DNA of 64,000 bases, taken from Streptomyces deccanensis (GTDB lineage Bacteria; Actinomycetota; Actinomycetes; Streptomycetales; Streptomycetaceae). The stretch covers positions 744,001-808,000 of the forward strand of contig NZ_CP092431.1 in NCBI RefSeq assembly GCF_022385335.1, written 5' to 3'. Below the pieces are notes generated by a model. That model worked only from the letters and a program-made list of their open reading frames with translations. It did not search any database and had not been told where the DNA came from. Positions 7,585-16,019 of this stretch are shown here, piece by piece. The stretch's first letter is position 1. Every line of letters starts with the position of its first letter. The translations under genes and the position numbers were made by a program.

Positions 7585-9311
7585 TCCCCAGCGTCAACAA
7601 CTCCGGATCACGGACCATCGGCCTCCTCAACTACCTCTATGCCACCGGCCAGTACGACGATCACACCGACCCCCACCTCGTGGCCTCCTTCGACGGCATG
7701 TCCCCCGACCCCGGCCGCGACCCGAACGCCACTCTCCAGGACCTTGCCCAGCTCCTGGACCAGCCCGTGATGGCGCTCGCCAAGCACGGCCGCCCGGCCA
7801 AACACGTCTGGCACACCTCCGTACGCGCCGACCCCGGCGACCGGATCCTGTCCGACGAGGAGTGGGGCGAGATTGCCCGGCGTATCGTCGCCGCGACCGG
7901 CATCGACCCTGGCGGCGGGCAGCCAGGATGCCGCTGGGCCGCCGTACGTCACGCGGACGACCACATCCACATCGTCGCCACACTCGTGACCGAGGACGGC
8001 CATCGCCCCGACGACTACCGCTCGGGCGCCCGCGCCCAGGCCGAAGCCCGGATCATCGAGAAGGAACTCGGCCTCCGCCAGGTCGCGCCCGGCGACGGCA
8101 CTGCAGCCCAGCGGCCCACCAGCGCCGAGCGCCACAAGGCCGAGCGCCAGGCCCGAGATCGCACCGCCCGAGAGGAACTGCGGGAGACGGTTCGGCGAGC
8201 AGTGGCCGGTGCGGACAGCGAAGAAGAGTTCTTCGAACGGCTCGCCGCCGCCGGTCTCCTCATCCGTCAGCGCGCCGCACCCTCCGGCGACCTCCTCGGA
8301 TACAAGGTCGCCCTGCCCGACGACCTCAATAGGGACGGCGAGCCGGTTTTCTACCCCGGAGCTCGACTCGCGCCGGACCTGTCTCTTCCCCGGATCCGGG
8401 AGCGCTGGTCCGCCAGCAGTCACGCCTCGGACACCGCGCTCAGTGAGGCGGTTTCGGGAGGCCCGGCCGCCGCGCGCCGGCGTACGGCCTCGGCCGCGTG
8501 GAAGGCGGTTCTCGTCGTCGAACATGGCGACGACGCGGTAGCCGCCGCGTACATCGCGGCGACCGGAGAAGTCCTGGACGCGCTGGCAAAGACCTCCGCC
8601 GCCCACACCCGCCGCGAACTACGAGAAGCAGCTTGGGCGTTCGAGCGGGCCTCCCGCTCCCACGTCCGAGCCGAGCGCGGGCACGACCGGGCACTACGGC
8701 AGGCCGCCCGCGACCTCGTCCACAGCGGCCCCGCACTCGGCCGCGGCGAGGACGGCGCCACCACCGCGATGGCCATCGACATGCTGTTCTTCCTCATCGC
8801 CGCCGCCATCCACTGGCACGCGAAGAAGGGCCACGCCCAGCAGGCCGCCGCCGCCACCCGGGCCGCCGAGCACCTGCGGAGCGCCTACAAAACCGCCTCC
8901 GCCCCGCCCCTCGGCGTGCTCCACCAGCGCGGTCGGCGGCTGAGCCGACCGATGCTCCAGCGGCAGACGGTACTGCTGCGCGAGGCTCTGCCGGAGCTGG
9001 CCGAGCAGATCCTCGCCGAACCTGGCTGGTACGCCCTCGCCGCGACCATCAGGGAAGCCGAAGCGTCCGGCCACGACCCGGTCGCCATCCTGTCCGAGGC
9101 CGCGGAACGCCGCGAACTCGGCACCGCGGACTCCGTCAGCGACGTGCTCGTGTGGCGGATGCGGCGAACAGCCCACCTCCCAGCCGACGCTTCCCACCTG
9201 CCTGAGACCAGCACCGCCGGGAGCCGGACCGCACCGCGCCGTTCGACGTCCAGGCCCTCCGCACCCGGTAGGGCCCGCAGTGGGGAGGATGCATCGCGTC
9301 AGATCCGGTAG
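7581..9311 (+). CDS. Relaxase/mobilization nuclease
   Basis: The 576-aa protein has the relaxase metal-binding triad in HADDHIHIV (His124, His128, His130), as in Relaxase (PF03432) proteins. It would nick one strand at oriT and stay attached to its 5' end during transfer. The nucleophilic Tyr is probably among those near residues 14-20 (NYLYATGQY). The C-terminal 350 residues are Ala/Arg-rich and helical. GTG 7581 overlaps the mobC stop, and the gene ends the operon. The MOBP-like class is inferred from the MobC partner and the triad. Confidence 0.85.
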   Translation: MIPSVNNSGSRTIGLLNYLYATGQYDDHTDPHLVASFDGMSPDPGRDPNATLQDLAQLLDQPVMALAKHGRPAKHVWHTSVRADPGDRILSDEEWGEIARRIVAATGIDPGGGQPGCRWAAVRHADDHIHIVATLVTEDGHRPDDYRSGARAQAEARIIEKELGLRQVAPGDGTAAQRPTSAERHKAERQARDRTAREELRETVRRAVAGADSEEEFFERLAAAGLLIRQRAAPSGDLLGYKVALPDDLNRDGEPVFYPGARLAPDLSLPRIRERWSASSHASDTALSEAVSGGPAAARRRTASAAWKAVLVVEHGDDAVAAAYIAATGEVLDALAKTSAAHTRRELREAAWAFERASRSHVRAERGHDRALRQAARDLVHSGPALGRGEDGATTAMAIDMLFFLIAAAIHWHAKKGHAQQAAAATRAAEHLRSAYKTASAPPLGVLHQRGRRLSRPMLQRQTVLLREALPELAEQILAEPGWYALAATIREAEASGHDPVAILSEAAERRELGTADSVSDVLVWRMRRTAHLPADASHLPETSTAGSRTAPRRSTSRPSAPGRARSGEDASRQIR

Positions 9312-9768
9312 GCCCGCCGGGTACCGCTGCGCGGCCGCAACTCACCAGCAGGAGGGGGACACCACCATTCCGCCCGCAATCCACAGCATGTCCGTACGCC
9401 ACGCCCAACCTGGGTGACGACCGGTCTATCTCGGGGGTTAAGTGGGCGACAGGCATGTGACGCATGAGTCCCTCAGTGCGGCGTACCTGGCAAAAATCTA
9501 CGGATTGTTGCGCACGTACGGCGCGTTCGCAATGGGAGAGCCGATCCCCCGACTCGCACGGACCGAACCACATGGGATGCCATCGCGCGCCGACAGTCAG
9601 AAGCGCAGCCGCACCTTCCCCGAGGCCTCCCCTGCTGTTGATCGGCAACTGTTTACCGAGCTGGTCGGCATCATTTGACGGAGGCGTGGCCCGTCACCTT
9701 CGGGCCTGAACCGCTCCCGTCCCCAGGGGCGTCCTACGAGCACCTGACACAATTGGAGCCGCCGCGCC
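9312..9768. other. Intergenic region between relaxase and pentapeptide-repeat gene
   Basis: About 450 bp. A 78-codon frame from GTG 9442 has a weak ribosome-binding site and no recognisable product. The promoter of the next gene probably lies in the right half. No strong terminator hairpin was seen. Confidence 0.3.
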
Positions 9769-11655
9769 ATGAGCACATCCGAACCGCCAGCCTGGCCGCA
9801 CTGCGCACACGGCGCAGACCCTGCTGACGACCCTGTCGGCTGCCGCGGCATCCATGTCCCTGGTCACACCGCATGTCTCGCCCACCTGGCCGACGCCGAC
9901 CGCGACGTCTACCTGGCTGGCCTGACTCCTGGCGCCGACGTCGACCACCGGGGCACCACCTTCACCGAATCCCTCCTCAACGCCCTACTTAACGCCCTCC
10001 GTGACCCCGCGACCGGTCACCCCCGCTTCGGCCACGCCGTGTTCCGGTCTGCGACCTTCGACAGCGCCGTATTCCGGTCGGCAACCTTCAACGGCAACGC
10101 CGATTTCGAGGCAGCGACCTTCAAGGGCAACGCCAGGTTCGGGTCGGCAGCCTTCAAGGGCAACGCTGGTTTCGAGGCAGTGACCTTCAAGGGCAACGCA
10201 GTGTTCGAGGCGGCGACCTTCGAGCGTGACGCCTGGTTCGGCTCGGCGACCTTCAGGAGCTACGCCGGATTCAGGTCGGCAACCTTCGACAACGCCGTCT
10301 TCCGGTCGGCAACCTTCAACGGCAACGCAGTGTTCCAGGCAGCGACCTTCGAGAGCTACGTCGGGTTCGAAGCGGCGACCTTCGAGAGGGGCACCCGGTT
10401 TTGGTCGGCGAGCTTCAAGGGCTATGCCTGGTTCGATTCGACGACCTTCAAGGGCCATGCCTGGTTCGAGTACGCGATCTTCGAGAAGAGCGCCGGGTTC
10501 GAGGCTGCGACCTTCGAGAGTGACGCCGTGTTCGAGTCCGTGACCTTCGTGGAGGCTGAAAGGGTCGGGCCTTTTGTGTGTGCTGGACGGGTTGTGCTTT
10601 CCGGCGCGAAATTCGGCGGCCCGGTGACCCTTTCATTCGCTACGCGGCGTCTGGAGTGCCGTCGCACTCGCTGGTCATCGACAGCGGAGATCCGCCTGCG
10701 CTACGCCACGGTGGACTTCTCTCATGCGGTGTTCGAGTACCCGCTCACGATCGCCGCAGAAGCCGATCCGTTCTTACGCGCCAACGGCGGGCAACTGGTG
10801 GACGATCCATGTTCGGGCGCGCCCGACTCAGGGGTGCGGGTGGCCTCGCTGCGTGGGGTGGACGCGGCCCATCTGGTCCTTGCAGACCTCGATCTGTCGA
10901 GATGTCTGTTCGCCGGCACGGTCCACCTGGACCAACTCCGCCTGGAGGGGGCCTGCACCTTCGACACAGCCCCGCCCGCCATGCACTGGCGGCGCTGGCC
11001 ACCGGTGCGCTTCACCGAGCGCCGCGTCCTGGCTGAGGAACACCACTGGCGCGCTGGCCAGCAAGGGGCGGTGCCGGGCTGGAACGTGGCGGTCCTCGGT
11101 ACCGGGCAAGCCGGGCCGTTGCAACTGGCCCCGGTGTACCGGGCTCTGCGCAAGGCCTTCGAGGACGGCAAGCACGAGCCGGGAGCGGCGGACTTCTACT
11201 ACGGGGAGATGGAGATGCGCCGCCACGCCGACGACATCCCTCGCAGCGAACGAGGGCTGCTGACCGCCTACTGGGCGCTGTCCGGCTACGGCCTGCGCGC
11301 CTCTCGGGCCCTGGCCTGGCTCGGCATCGCCATGCTCGTCACCATCGTCCTGCTGATGGCCTTCGGCCTCGCCCAGGACACCCCCAAACAGACCGCGACC
11401 GGCACCGTCCCGGCCAGCGCCGGCAAGGTCACCTTCGAGATCGACAAGGACGATCCCCAGAACCCTACCGGCAACCGGTTCACTGGCGAACGCTTCGAGA
11501 AAGCACTGAACGTCACCCTCAACTCGGTGGTGTTCCGCTCCTCCGGCCAGGACCTGACCACCACCGGCACCTACATCGAGATGACCTCCCGCCTGACCGA
11601 ACCCGTCCTGTTGGGCTTTGCCGTCCTCGCCGTCCGAAACCGCGTCAAACGCTGA
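9769..11655 (+). CDS. Pentapeptide-repeat protein with C-terminal membrane segments
   Basis: The 628-aa protein has an N-terminal Cys/His-rich segment (HCAHGADP, GCRGIHV), then over 20 pentapeptide units of the A(D/N)F type at about residues 88-270 (SATFDSAVFRSATFNGNADF), predicted to form a right-handed quadrilateral beta-helix. After a linker come a membrane helix (WLGIAMLVTIVLLMAFGLA), an external loop and a last hydrophobic segment (TEPVLLGFAVLAVRNRVKR), a layout resembling a small ion-channel domain. It sits alone after the mobilisation operon and is probably cargo. A role in sensing or self-killing defence is possible but unproven. GGAG is 11 bases before the ATG. Confidence 0.8.
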   Translation: MSTSEPPAWPHCAHGADPADDPVGCRGIHVPGHTACLAHLADADRDVYLAGLTPGADVDHRGTTFTESLLNALLNALRDPATGHPRFGHAVFRSATFDSAVFRSATFNGNADFEAATFKGNARFGSAAFKGNAGFEAVTFKGNAVFEAATFERDAWFGSATFRSYAGFRSATFDNAVFRSATFNGNAVFQAATFESYVGFEAATFERGTRFWSASFKGYAWFDSTTFKGHAWFEYAIFEKSAGFEAATFESDAVFESVTFVEAERVGPFVCAGRVVLSGAKFGGPVTLSFATRRLECRRTRWSSTAEIRLRYATVDFSHAVFEYPLTIAAEADPFLRANGGQLVDDPCSGAPDSGVRVASLRGVDAAHLVLADLDLSRCLFAGTVHLDQLRLEGACTFDTAPPAMHWRRWPPVRFTERRVLAEEHHWRAGQQGAVPGWNVAVLGTGQAGPLQLAPVYRALRKAFEDGKHEPGAADFYYGEMEMRRHADDIPRSERGLLTAYWALSGYGLRASRALAWLGIAMLVTIVLLMAFGLAQDTPKQTATGTVPASAGKVTFEIDKDDPQNPTGNRFTGERFEKALNVTLNSVVFRSSGQDLTTTGTYIEMTSRLTEPVLLGFAVLAVRNRVKR

Positions 11656-11822
11656 CCTCTTCGTCATTGCCGCCAACTCGTCATCTGGGCAGCCGAGAAC
11701 CCGGACCGCCCCGATGGCCCAGCGGAAGGTGACTGTGGACTTTGTGAATTGAAACCGCCGAACGACGTGGGGCACGATCTTGAGGCGCAGCACGAGGTGA
11801 CGAAGTAGAGGAGAACGTCCAG

Positions 11823-12263
11823 GTGTTTCACCGGATACGCCGCCGGGCCAGGGAGCGAGAAGATCAGAGGGAGTTCACCGAGCTGCACGCTCGGCTGCAG
11901 GATCAGGTCCCGCACGGCTTCGGAGCCCCGGCGATCGAGCCGGAGCATGCCGAGCCCGCCGCCATGGTGGACGACTTCCTTCCGCCGGAACTGCGCGTGC
12001 CGAGCCACGACCAGGTCGAAGGCAAGATCATGCCGTGGAAGCAGCCGCTTGTCCTCGACGGTGAGATGGCTGTCTGTGCCGAGTGCGGCGCGTACCGGGA
12101 CTGGTTGATCCTCTCGACCTGCGGCGCGATCTGGCTACGGTGCCGGGCAGGCCACCAGCGGGTGGAGACCCGCCTCGACACCGCGTGGTACAACCGCAAC
12201 AGCGGACCGGCGGACGCCACGTACGCCACCTTCGAGGACTGCCTGCGCCACCTCGGACACTGA
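11823..12263 (+). CDS. Hypothetical protein with CxxC zinc-ribbon-like centre
   Basis: The 146-aa product begins at GTG 11823 after a good GAGGAGA site. The centre holds CAECGAYRDW, then CGAIWLRCRAGH, a spacing compatible with one zinc ribbon. The rest is charged and lacks a known domain. It follows the pentapeptide-repeat gene after about 170 bp. Intact-looking, function unknown. Confidence 0.6.
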   Translation: MFHRIRRRAREREDQREFTELHARLQDQVPHGFGAPAIEPEHAEPAAMVDDFLPPELRVPSHDQVEGKIMPWKQPLVLDGEMAVCAECGAYRDWLILSTCGAIWLRCRAGHQRVETRLDTAWYNRNSGPADATYATFEDCLRHLGH

Positions 12264-12936
12264 CCACCACGCCTACGACCCCACCGGTCCCTTGGACCCG
12301 TACTGACCACCCGTCGCCAAGCACCAAGGGGTCAGTTCCGTCACGCGCGTTCGCGTCGCCATCACCGCCCACTGCCTGCCCGCCTGTTCCTCCGATAACA
12401 AGCGGGATCGAGCACCAGGCCTGCTACTCCGCCCCAACGGGAAAGTCGGCGTCCACCAGAAGCGGGCCCCGCTCTCCTCGGCCACTCCAGTCGCGCCTGC
12501 TCGACCGGGGAGACCTCGGCAGCGGCTACCTGCCCAAGCCGGAGCGTCCGGCCCGGCACGACGACGTCGCCGTCCTCGGCTGCCCGGTCCTGAGCGAGCT
12601 GGCGGCGACGCTGCGACCGGCGGCAGGCTCGCCTTCCCGCACAAGGCCACGGCGGACGCGAAGGCAGTCGGCTACTGATCCTCTCCGGCTTACCGGCCCT
12701 CGTCGACCACCACCTCGCCAAGGCCCTGATCGAGGCCACGGCAACGAGCTGAACTGCCCGCCCAACGCGCTGCTGCCTCCGACCCAACGAGGGTCGGAGG
12801 CAGCAGCGCGTTACCGGCCGACGCGTTGAGCGGCACTAGGGCCTGTGTGATGTGGTGATCAATTGGCTGCCTCACCGGCCTCGAACTCCGCGTCTCGATG
12901 ATCTGGATCGGAGATCTCTTGCAAGCCCCCGAAAGG
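12264..12936. other. Intergenic region, no convincing gene
   Basis: About 670 bp. A long open frame on plus (12083-12829) runs antisense in character and has no start context or recognisable product. The notable element is the hairpin at 12764-12812. Confidence 0.4.
12764..12812. terminator. Perfect 22-bp inverted repeat, strong hairpin
   Basis: The arms 12764-12785 and 12791-12812 are exact reverse complements with a 5-nt loop (AACGA). No T-run follows, but GC-rich hairpins without U-tracts terminate in Streptomyces. It lies 500 bp past the last plus gene and 150 bp before the TetR stop, so it could serve both strands or be a recombination or mobile-element end. Confidence 0.55.
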
Positions 12937-13098
12937 GCAACAGGTCACCGAGTAAAGCGACGATCAGTTCTGCCCGGCATCCAGCATTGCCAGGGCGTTG
13001 CGGATGCCCTGTTCGAGGAGTCCGTCGGCGAGCCGCCGGTCGGCCAGGGCCCGGGAGAGCTGCAGTGTCCCGGCCATCATGCCGAGGAGGCCAAGTGC
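12937..13098. repeat. Copy A of a 160-bp duplicated segment (partner 40538-40699)
   Basis: From GGGCAACAGGTCACCGA to GAGGAGGCCAAGTG the sequence matches 40538-40699 in the same orientation, with only a few mismatches. It covers the 3' end of the TetR gene. At the partner locus the rest of the gene is missing. Confidence 0.85.
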
Positions 13099-13548
13099 CT
13101 TCAGGCGCGCCGATCGCGGATCGTGGGGTGCCAGTCGGGCGGCGAAGCCGTCGATGAGGACCAGCGCGCCGTCGGTGTATGCCTGCCTGGTGGGATGTGT
13201 GGAGCGTCCGATCTCATCGAGCAGGGCGGCGTTGGGGCAGCCGTCCTCGATACTGTCGCGCTGCTCGGTGGAGAAGTACCAGCGGATCATCTGCTCAAGT
13301 CCGGCGCGGCCGGGCGCCGCCTGCGCGACGATGTTCTCGTGCTGTGCACGCATCTGGTCGGCGACCGCCATGGCGACGAGGTCGTCCTTGGACGCGAAGT
13401 AGGCGTAGAAGGTGCCGCCTGTCAGGCCGGCGTCCTTCATGAGGGTCGCGACTCCGGAGCCGTCGATGCCGTCGCGCTTGAGACGGCGGCCGGCCGTCGT
13501 GATGATCCGCTGCCGTGTCTGCTGCTTGTGTTCTTTCGGGTACCGCAC
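12964..13548 (-). CDS. TetR/AcrR-family transcriptional regulator
   Basis: The 194-aa protein has a typical TetR HTH at residues 10-55 (RIITTAGRRLKRDGIDGSGVATLMKDAGLTGGTFYAYFASKDDLV). The C-terminal ligand-binding part resembles TetR_C of the YcdC/AcrR-like kind with a Cys (IEDGCPNAALLDEI). It starts at GTG 13548, downstream of the SMP-30 gene on the same strand and separated from it by a hairpin. It is a candidate regulator for the recurring operator-like motif (15646, 23605, 26758, 34257), but its own upstream region lacks that motif. Confidence 0.9.
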   Translation of the reverse strand: MRYPKEHKQQTRQRIITTAGRRLKRDGIDGSGVATLMKDAGLTGGTFYAYFASKDDLVAMAVADQMRAQHENIVAQAAPGRAGLEQMIRWYFSTEQRDSIEDGCPNAALLDEIGRSTHPTRQAYTDGALVLIDGFAARLAPHDPRSARLKALGLLGMMAGTLQLSRALADRRLADGLLEQGIRNALAMLDAGQN

Positions 13549-13565
13549 GGGTGCGTTCCTCCGTC

Positions 13566-13591
13566 GCAGCCGGGGCTTGCGCCCCGGCTGC
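13566..13591 (-). terminator. Terminator hairpin after the SMP-30-like gene
   Basis: GCAGCCGGGGC and GCCCCGGCTGC form a perfect 11-bp stem with a 4-nt loop, 12 bp past the stop of the SMP-30-like gene. The endpoint of the 539-bp duplication falls inside this hairpin. Confidence 0.7.
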
Positions 13592-14121
13592 CGCTGGTCG
13601 GGTCAGTGTGCCGCGTGGGCGAGCAGAGCGGGGAAGTTGATCCTGGCGGTCTGCAGTTTCGCGTCGTGGGGCTCGGGGACCCCGCCGTCGGTGATGTACA
13701 GCCGGTCGCCGCGGACCGCGGTCGCGGAGGGAGAGGCCAGACCGTCCGCGCTGGTCAGAATGGCCTTGTAGTTGCCGTCCGGGTAGATCGCCACGACCCT
13801 GTCCGGACCGTTGTTCGAGGAGGAGCCGTTCTGCGCCGCGAACACCACATCGGAGAAGGGGGTCAGGAAGCTGAGGTCGTCGATGTTGGGCAGGCCGCCC
13901 GCGACCACCCGGATGGGACCGGCCGCGCCGGTGGGGGTGATCGGTACCCGCAGCAGTGTTCCCTTGTTGAAGTTGCTGATCCACAGGGCGCCGTTGTGGA
14001 ACCTGAGCCCGTTGGCGCCGATCGGCAGGGCTTCGGTGGGTACCGGTGCGAGAGCGGCGTCGGTCAGCCACCGGGTGGCCTCTCCGCCCGAGACCGGAAC
14101 GGACCAGATGGTGCCCTTCAG
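13583..14121. repeat. Copy A of a 539-bp duplication (inverted partner 39868-40406)
   Basis: This stretch encodes the C-terminal half of the SMP-30-like protein and reappears reverse-complemented at 39868-40406. The encoded peptides are identical over their whole length; one base difference was seen near the stop. Near identity implies a recent event. Confidence 0.95.
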
Positions 14122-14679
14122 GCTGTCCGCGATGTAGAGGGTGCGTCCGGCGACGGCGAGCCCGTTGGGGCCCGAGTCGGCGGGCAGAGCGGCGACGCGC
14201 TGAGGGGTGCCGTCCGCAAGCAGCTTGTACACACCGTTCCTGGCCGCGTTGCCCGGCGCCCACAACGCGTAGTAGACGGTGCCGTCACTGCCACGGGCGT
14301 TGCCGCTGATCGCCTCACCCACCTGCCCGGTGGCCAGGACCGTGCGCTGTCCGGACGCGTCTATGCGCATCAACTCCGGCCCATGCGTGCGCTCGCACAC
14401 CGCGCAACTGCCGAGCATGGACAGGGTCACGGAGCCGTCGGGGTTGGCGGTGATGTTCTCGGGGATCTCGCCGGCGGCGAAGTCGAACGTCGCCGCAGTC
14501 CGTACGTCGGTGACGGCCGCTCCGCTGTACGAGTGCCCCGTCCATGCGGACGCGGACGGCGCCGACCCCAGGACGGCCGCCGCTGCGGTGACCGCCACAG
14601 CGATCTCGACCTTCTTCTTCAGAAAACGCCTTCCGCCGGATGCACTGTGCCGGGCCGTGTTCCGGCGTTGCTTCTGCAT
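13603..14679 (-). CDS. Secreted SMP-30/ScyD-like beta-propeller protein
   Basis: The protein has a signal peptide (basic start, hydrophobic VEIAVAVTAAAAVLGSAP, cleavage after ASA), then repeated beta-propeller blades with NGLAVAGRTLYIADS, NGLRFHNGALWISN and SATAVRGDRLYITDGG. That is the pattern of SMP-30/gluconolactonase-like and ScyD/ScyE-like proteins. The pair CAVC near residue 90 may form a disulfide. It is probably exported and binds or hydrolyses a small ligand, unknown here. ATG 14679 is chosen because AAGGAG lies five bases upstream; the TTG at 14694 would place that site inside the gene. Confidence 0.8.
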   Translation of the reverse strand: MQKQRRNTARHSASGGRRFLKKKVEIAVAVTAAAAVLGSAPSASAWTGHSYSGAAVTDVRTAATFDFAAGEIPENITANPDGSVTLSMLGSCAVCERTHGPELMRIDASGQRTVLATGQVGEAISGNARGSDGTVYYALWAPGNAARNGVYKLLADGTPQRVAALPADSGPNGLAVAGRTLYIADSLKGTIWSVPVSGGEATRWLTDAALAPVPTEALPIGANGLRFHNGALWISNFNKGTLLRVPITPTGAAGPIRVVAGGLPNIDDLSFLTPFSDVVFAAQNGSSSNNGPDRVVAIYPDGNYKAILTSADGLASPSATAVRGDRLYITDGGVPEPHDAKLQTARINFPALLAHAAH

Positions 14680-14797
14680 GACTCTCCTTGGCAAATCAAC
14701 GAGTGACTGATCAACGGACTGCCGCCGACATCAGAGATGTCGGGTACAGCCGAGACATTCGGGCGCAATCGGCGCCTTTGAAGCCGGACCGGGCGTG

Positions 14798-15613
14798 TCA
14801 GCCGGGCAGCCGGTTGTTCTTGCGGATCTGCTTGTCGAACGTTCCAGCGGGGACGAGGCGGCGCGCCGTCGTGACGCGTGAGGCCAGCGGGCCGGCGGTG
14901 TAGCGCAGCTTCGGCTTCTTGTCGGTGGCCGCGGTGACGATCGTCTTGGCGACGACGGCGGGGTCGTCGCCGACCTTCATCGCCGCCGCGATCACCTCGT
15001 CGAAGATGCGCCGTCGCTCCGCGTACAGGGGCAGCGGGGTGTCGGGCTGCGCTGCGTTGGTGTCGAAGCCGGTCTTGGTGTAGGCGGGCTGGACAATCAG
15101 GACCCGGACGCCGTGCTCGCGGACCTCGTGGTCCAGGGACTCGGAGTAGCCCTCGATGGCGTGCTTCGCGGCGACGTAGAGGGCCATGAACGGCTGGGGG
15201 GCGACCCCGAGGACTGACGAGATGTTGATGACGCGTCCGCCGCCCCGGGCGCGCATGTGCGGCAGAACCGCCTTCGTCATACGCATGACACCGAAGACGT
15301 TGATGTTGAAGACGTTCTGGGCCTGGGCGACGGAGTTCTCCTCGACGGCGCCCGCCGAGCCGATGCCCGCGTTGTTGACCAGGACGTCGATGCGCCCGAA
15401 CCGGTCGATCACCTCGGCGACCACGGCGGTGGCCGAGTCGTCACTGGCCACGTCGAGATCGAGGTACATCACGCCGGCGGGCGGGGTGAGCCCGGAGGTC
15501 TTGCGGCCGGTTCCGATCACCTCGAAACCCGCCGCGACGAAGGCGCGGGCCGCCTCCTTGCCGATCCCTGACGTGGCACCCGTCACGAGTGCCACCGGTC
15601 GAGTTGCCGCCAT
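14798..15613 (-). CDS. SDR-family oxidoreductase
   Basis: A classical short-chain dehydrogenase of 271 aa: cofactor motif TGATSGIG near residue 11, NNAG, INISSVLG with the catalytic Ser, and YVAAK with the catalytic Tyr and Lys. The substrate cannot be read from the sequence. ATG 15613 has GGGGAG six bases upstream; an overlapping GTG at 15616 is less well placed. A copy of the recurring operator-like motif at 15646-15663 lies about 33 bp upstream, next to a CATAAT hexamer that may be its -10, so it is likely controlled by a TetR-type repressor. Confidence 0.9.
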   Translation of the reverse strand: MAATRPVALVTGATSGIGKEAARAFVAAGFEVIGTGRKTSGLTPPAGVMYLDLDVASDDSATAVVAEVIDRFGRIDVLVNNAGIGSAGAVEENSVAQAQNVFNINVFGVMRMTKAVLPHMRARGGGRVINISSVLGVAPQPFMALYVAAKHAIEGYSESLDHEVREHGVRVLIVQPAYTKTGFDTNAAQPDTPLPLYAERRRIFDEVIAAAMKVGDDPAVVAKTIVTAATDKKPKLRYTAGPLASRVTTARRLVPAGTFDKQIRKNNRLPG

Positions 15614-15645
15614 CACGTACTCCCCAGATTGAATTATGAACGTAT

Positions 15646-15663
15646 GCCTTACGCTCGTACGAC
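15646..15663 (-). promoter_or_regulatory. Operator-like motif GTCGTACGAGCGTAAGGC
   Basis: Read on minus, this 18-mer differs at two positions from the one at 23605-23622. It lies just upstream of the SDR gene and overlaps the expected -35 area. See also 26758 and 34257. Confidence 0.55.
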
Positions 15664-15975
15664 CATATGCCGGTTGCCGGTCGATGACAAGTGGTCAGCT
15701 CTGGCGATCCCAGAAAGTCGGGGAAACGTGGGGCGCGGTACGGGAAAGACCACGAGCCCCGCGAGGACCGGCTGTCTCGGTCCCTGCTGCATGACCCAGC
15801 CGATCGGGATGCCGGTCCCGTAGGCGGCAGTGTCGAGCTCTGCGTGCACCGTCAGCCCGGTGCGGGTGGTCGTCGCCGCGATGGGCGATGACTCCATGGC
15901 TGCTCAGGGGCCTGCCTCGCCAGTTCATGGTGATGTGGGAGAACAGCCGATGCTCGATTCTGTTCCACTTTGAAG
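15650..15975 (-). pseudogene. ISAzo13-family transposase, C-terminal remnant
   Basis: Two reading frames together give the ISAzo13-type tail: SKWNRIEHRLFSHITMNWRG, then AATTTRTGLTVHAELDTA in the next frame. A frameshift near 15890 and a degraded end make it inactive. The matching N-terminal part lies at 17005-17530, separated by IS4-type sequence. Confidence 0.7.
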
Positions 15976-16019
15976 CCCTGGCCAATGCCGTTGTTTGAGC
16001 TAGTCAAGAATTATGGGGG

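Noticed and set aside
9442..9678. 78-codon frame on plus after the relaxase
   Set aside because: Weak ribosome-binding site, no recognisable product; too little to call a gene.
10001..10550. Regular short repeats that could suggest a CRISPR array
   Set aside because: They are the codons of pentapeptide repeats in one intact gene, without conserved repeat-spacer structure.
12083..12829. 248-codon open frame on plus
   Set aside because: Overlaps the 146-aa gene in another frame, then runs through intergenic DNA and the hairpin; no domain.
12898..14706. 602-codon open frame on plus
   Set aside because: It lies antisense over the TetR and SMP-30 genes; its Gly/Arg/Val-rich translation is typical of the opposite strand of high-GC genes.
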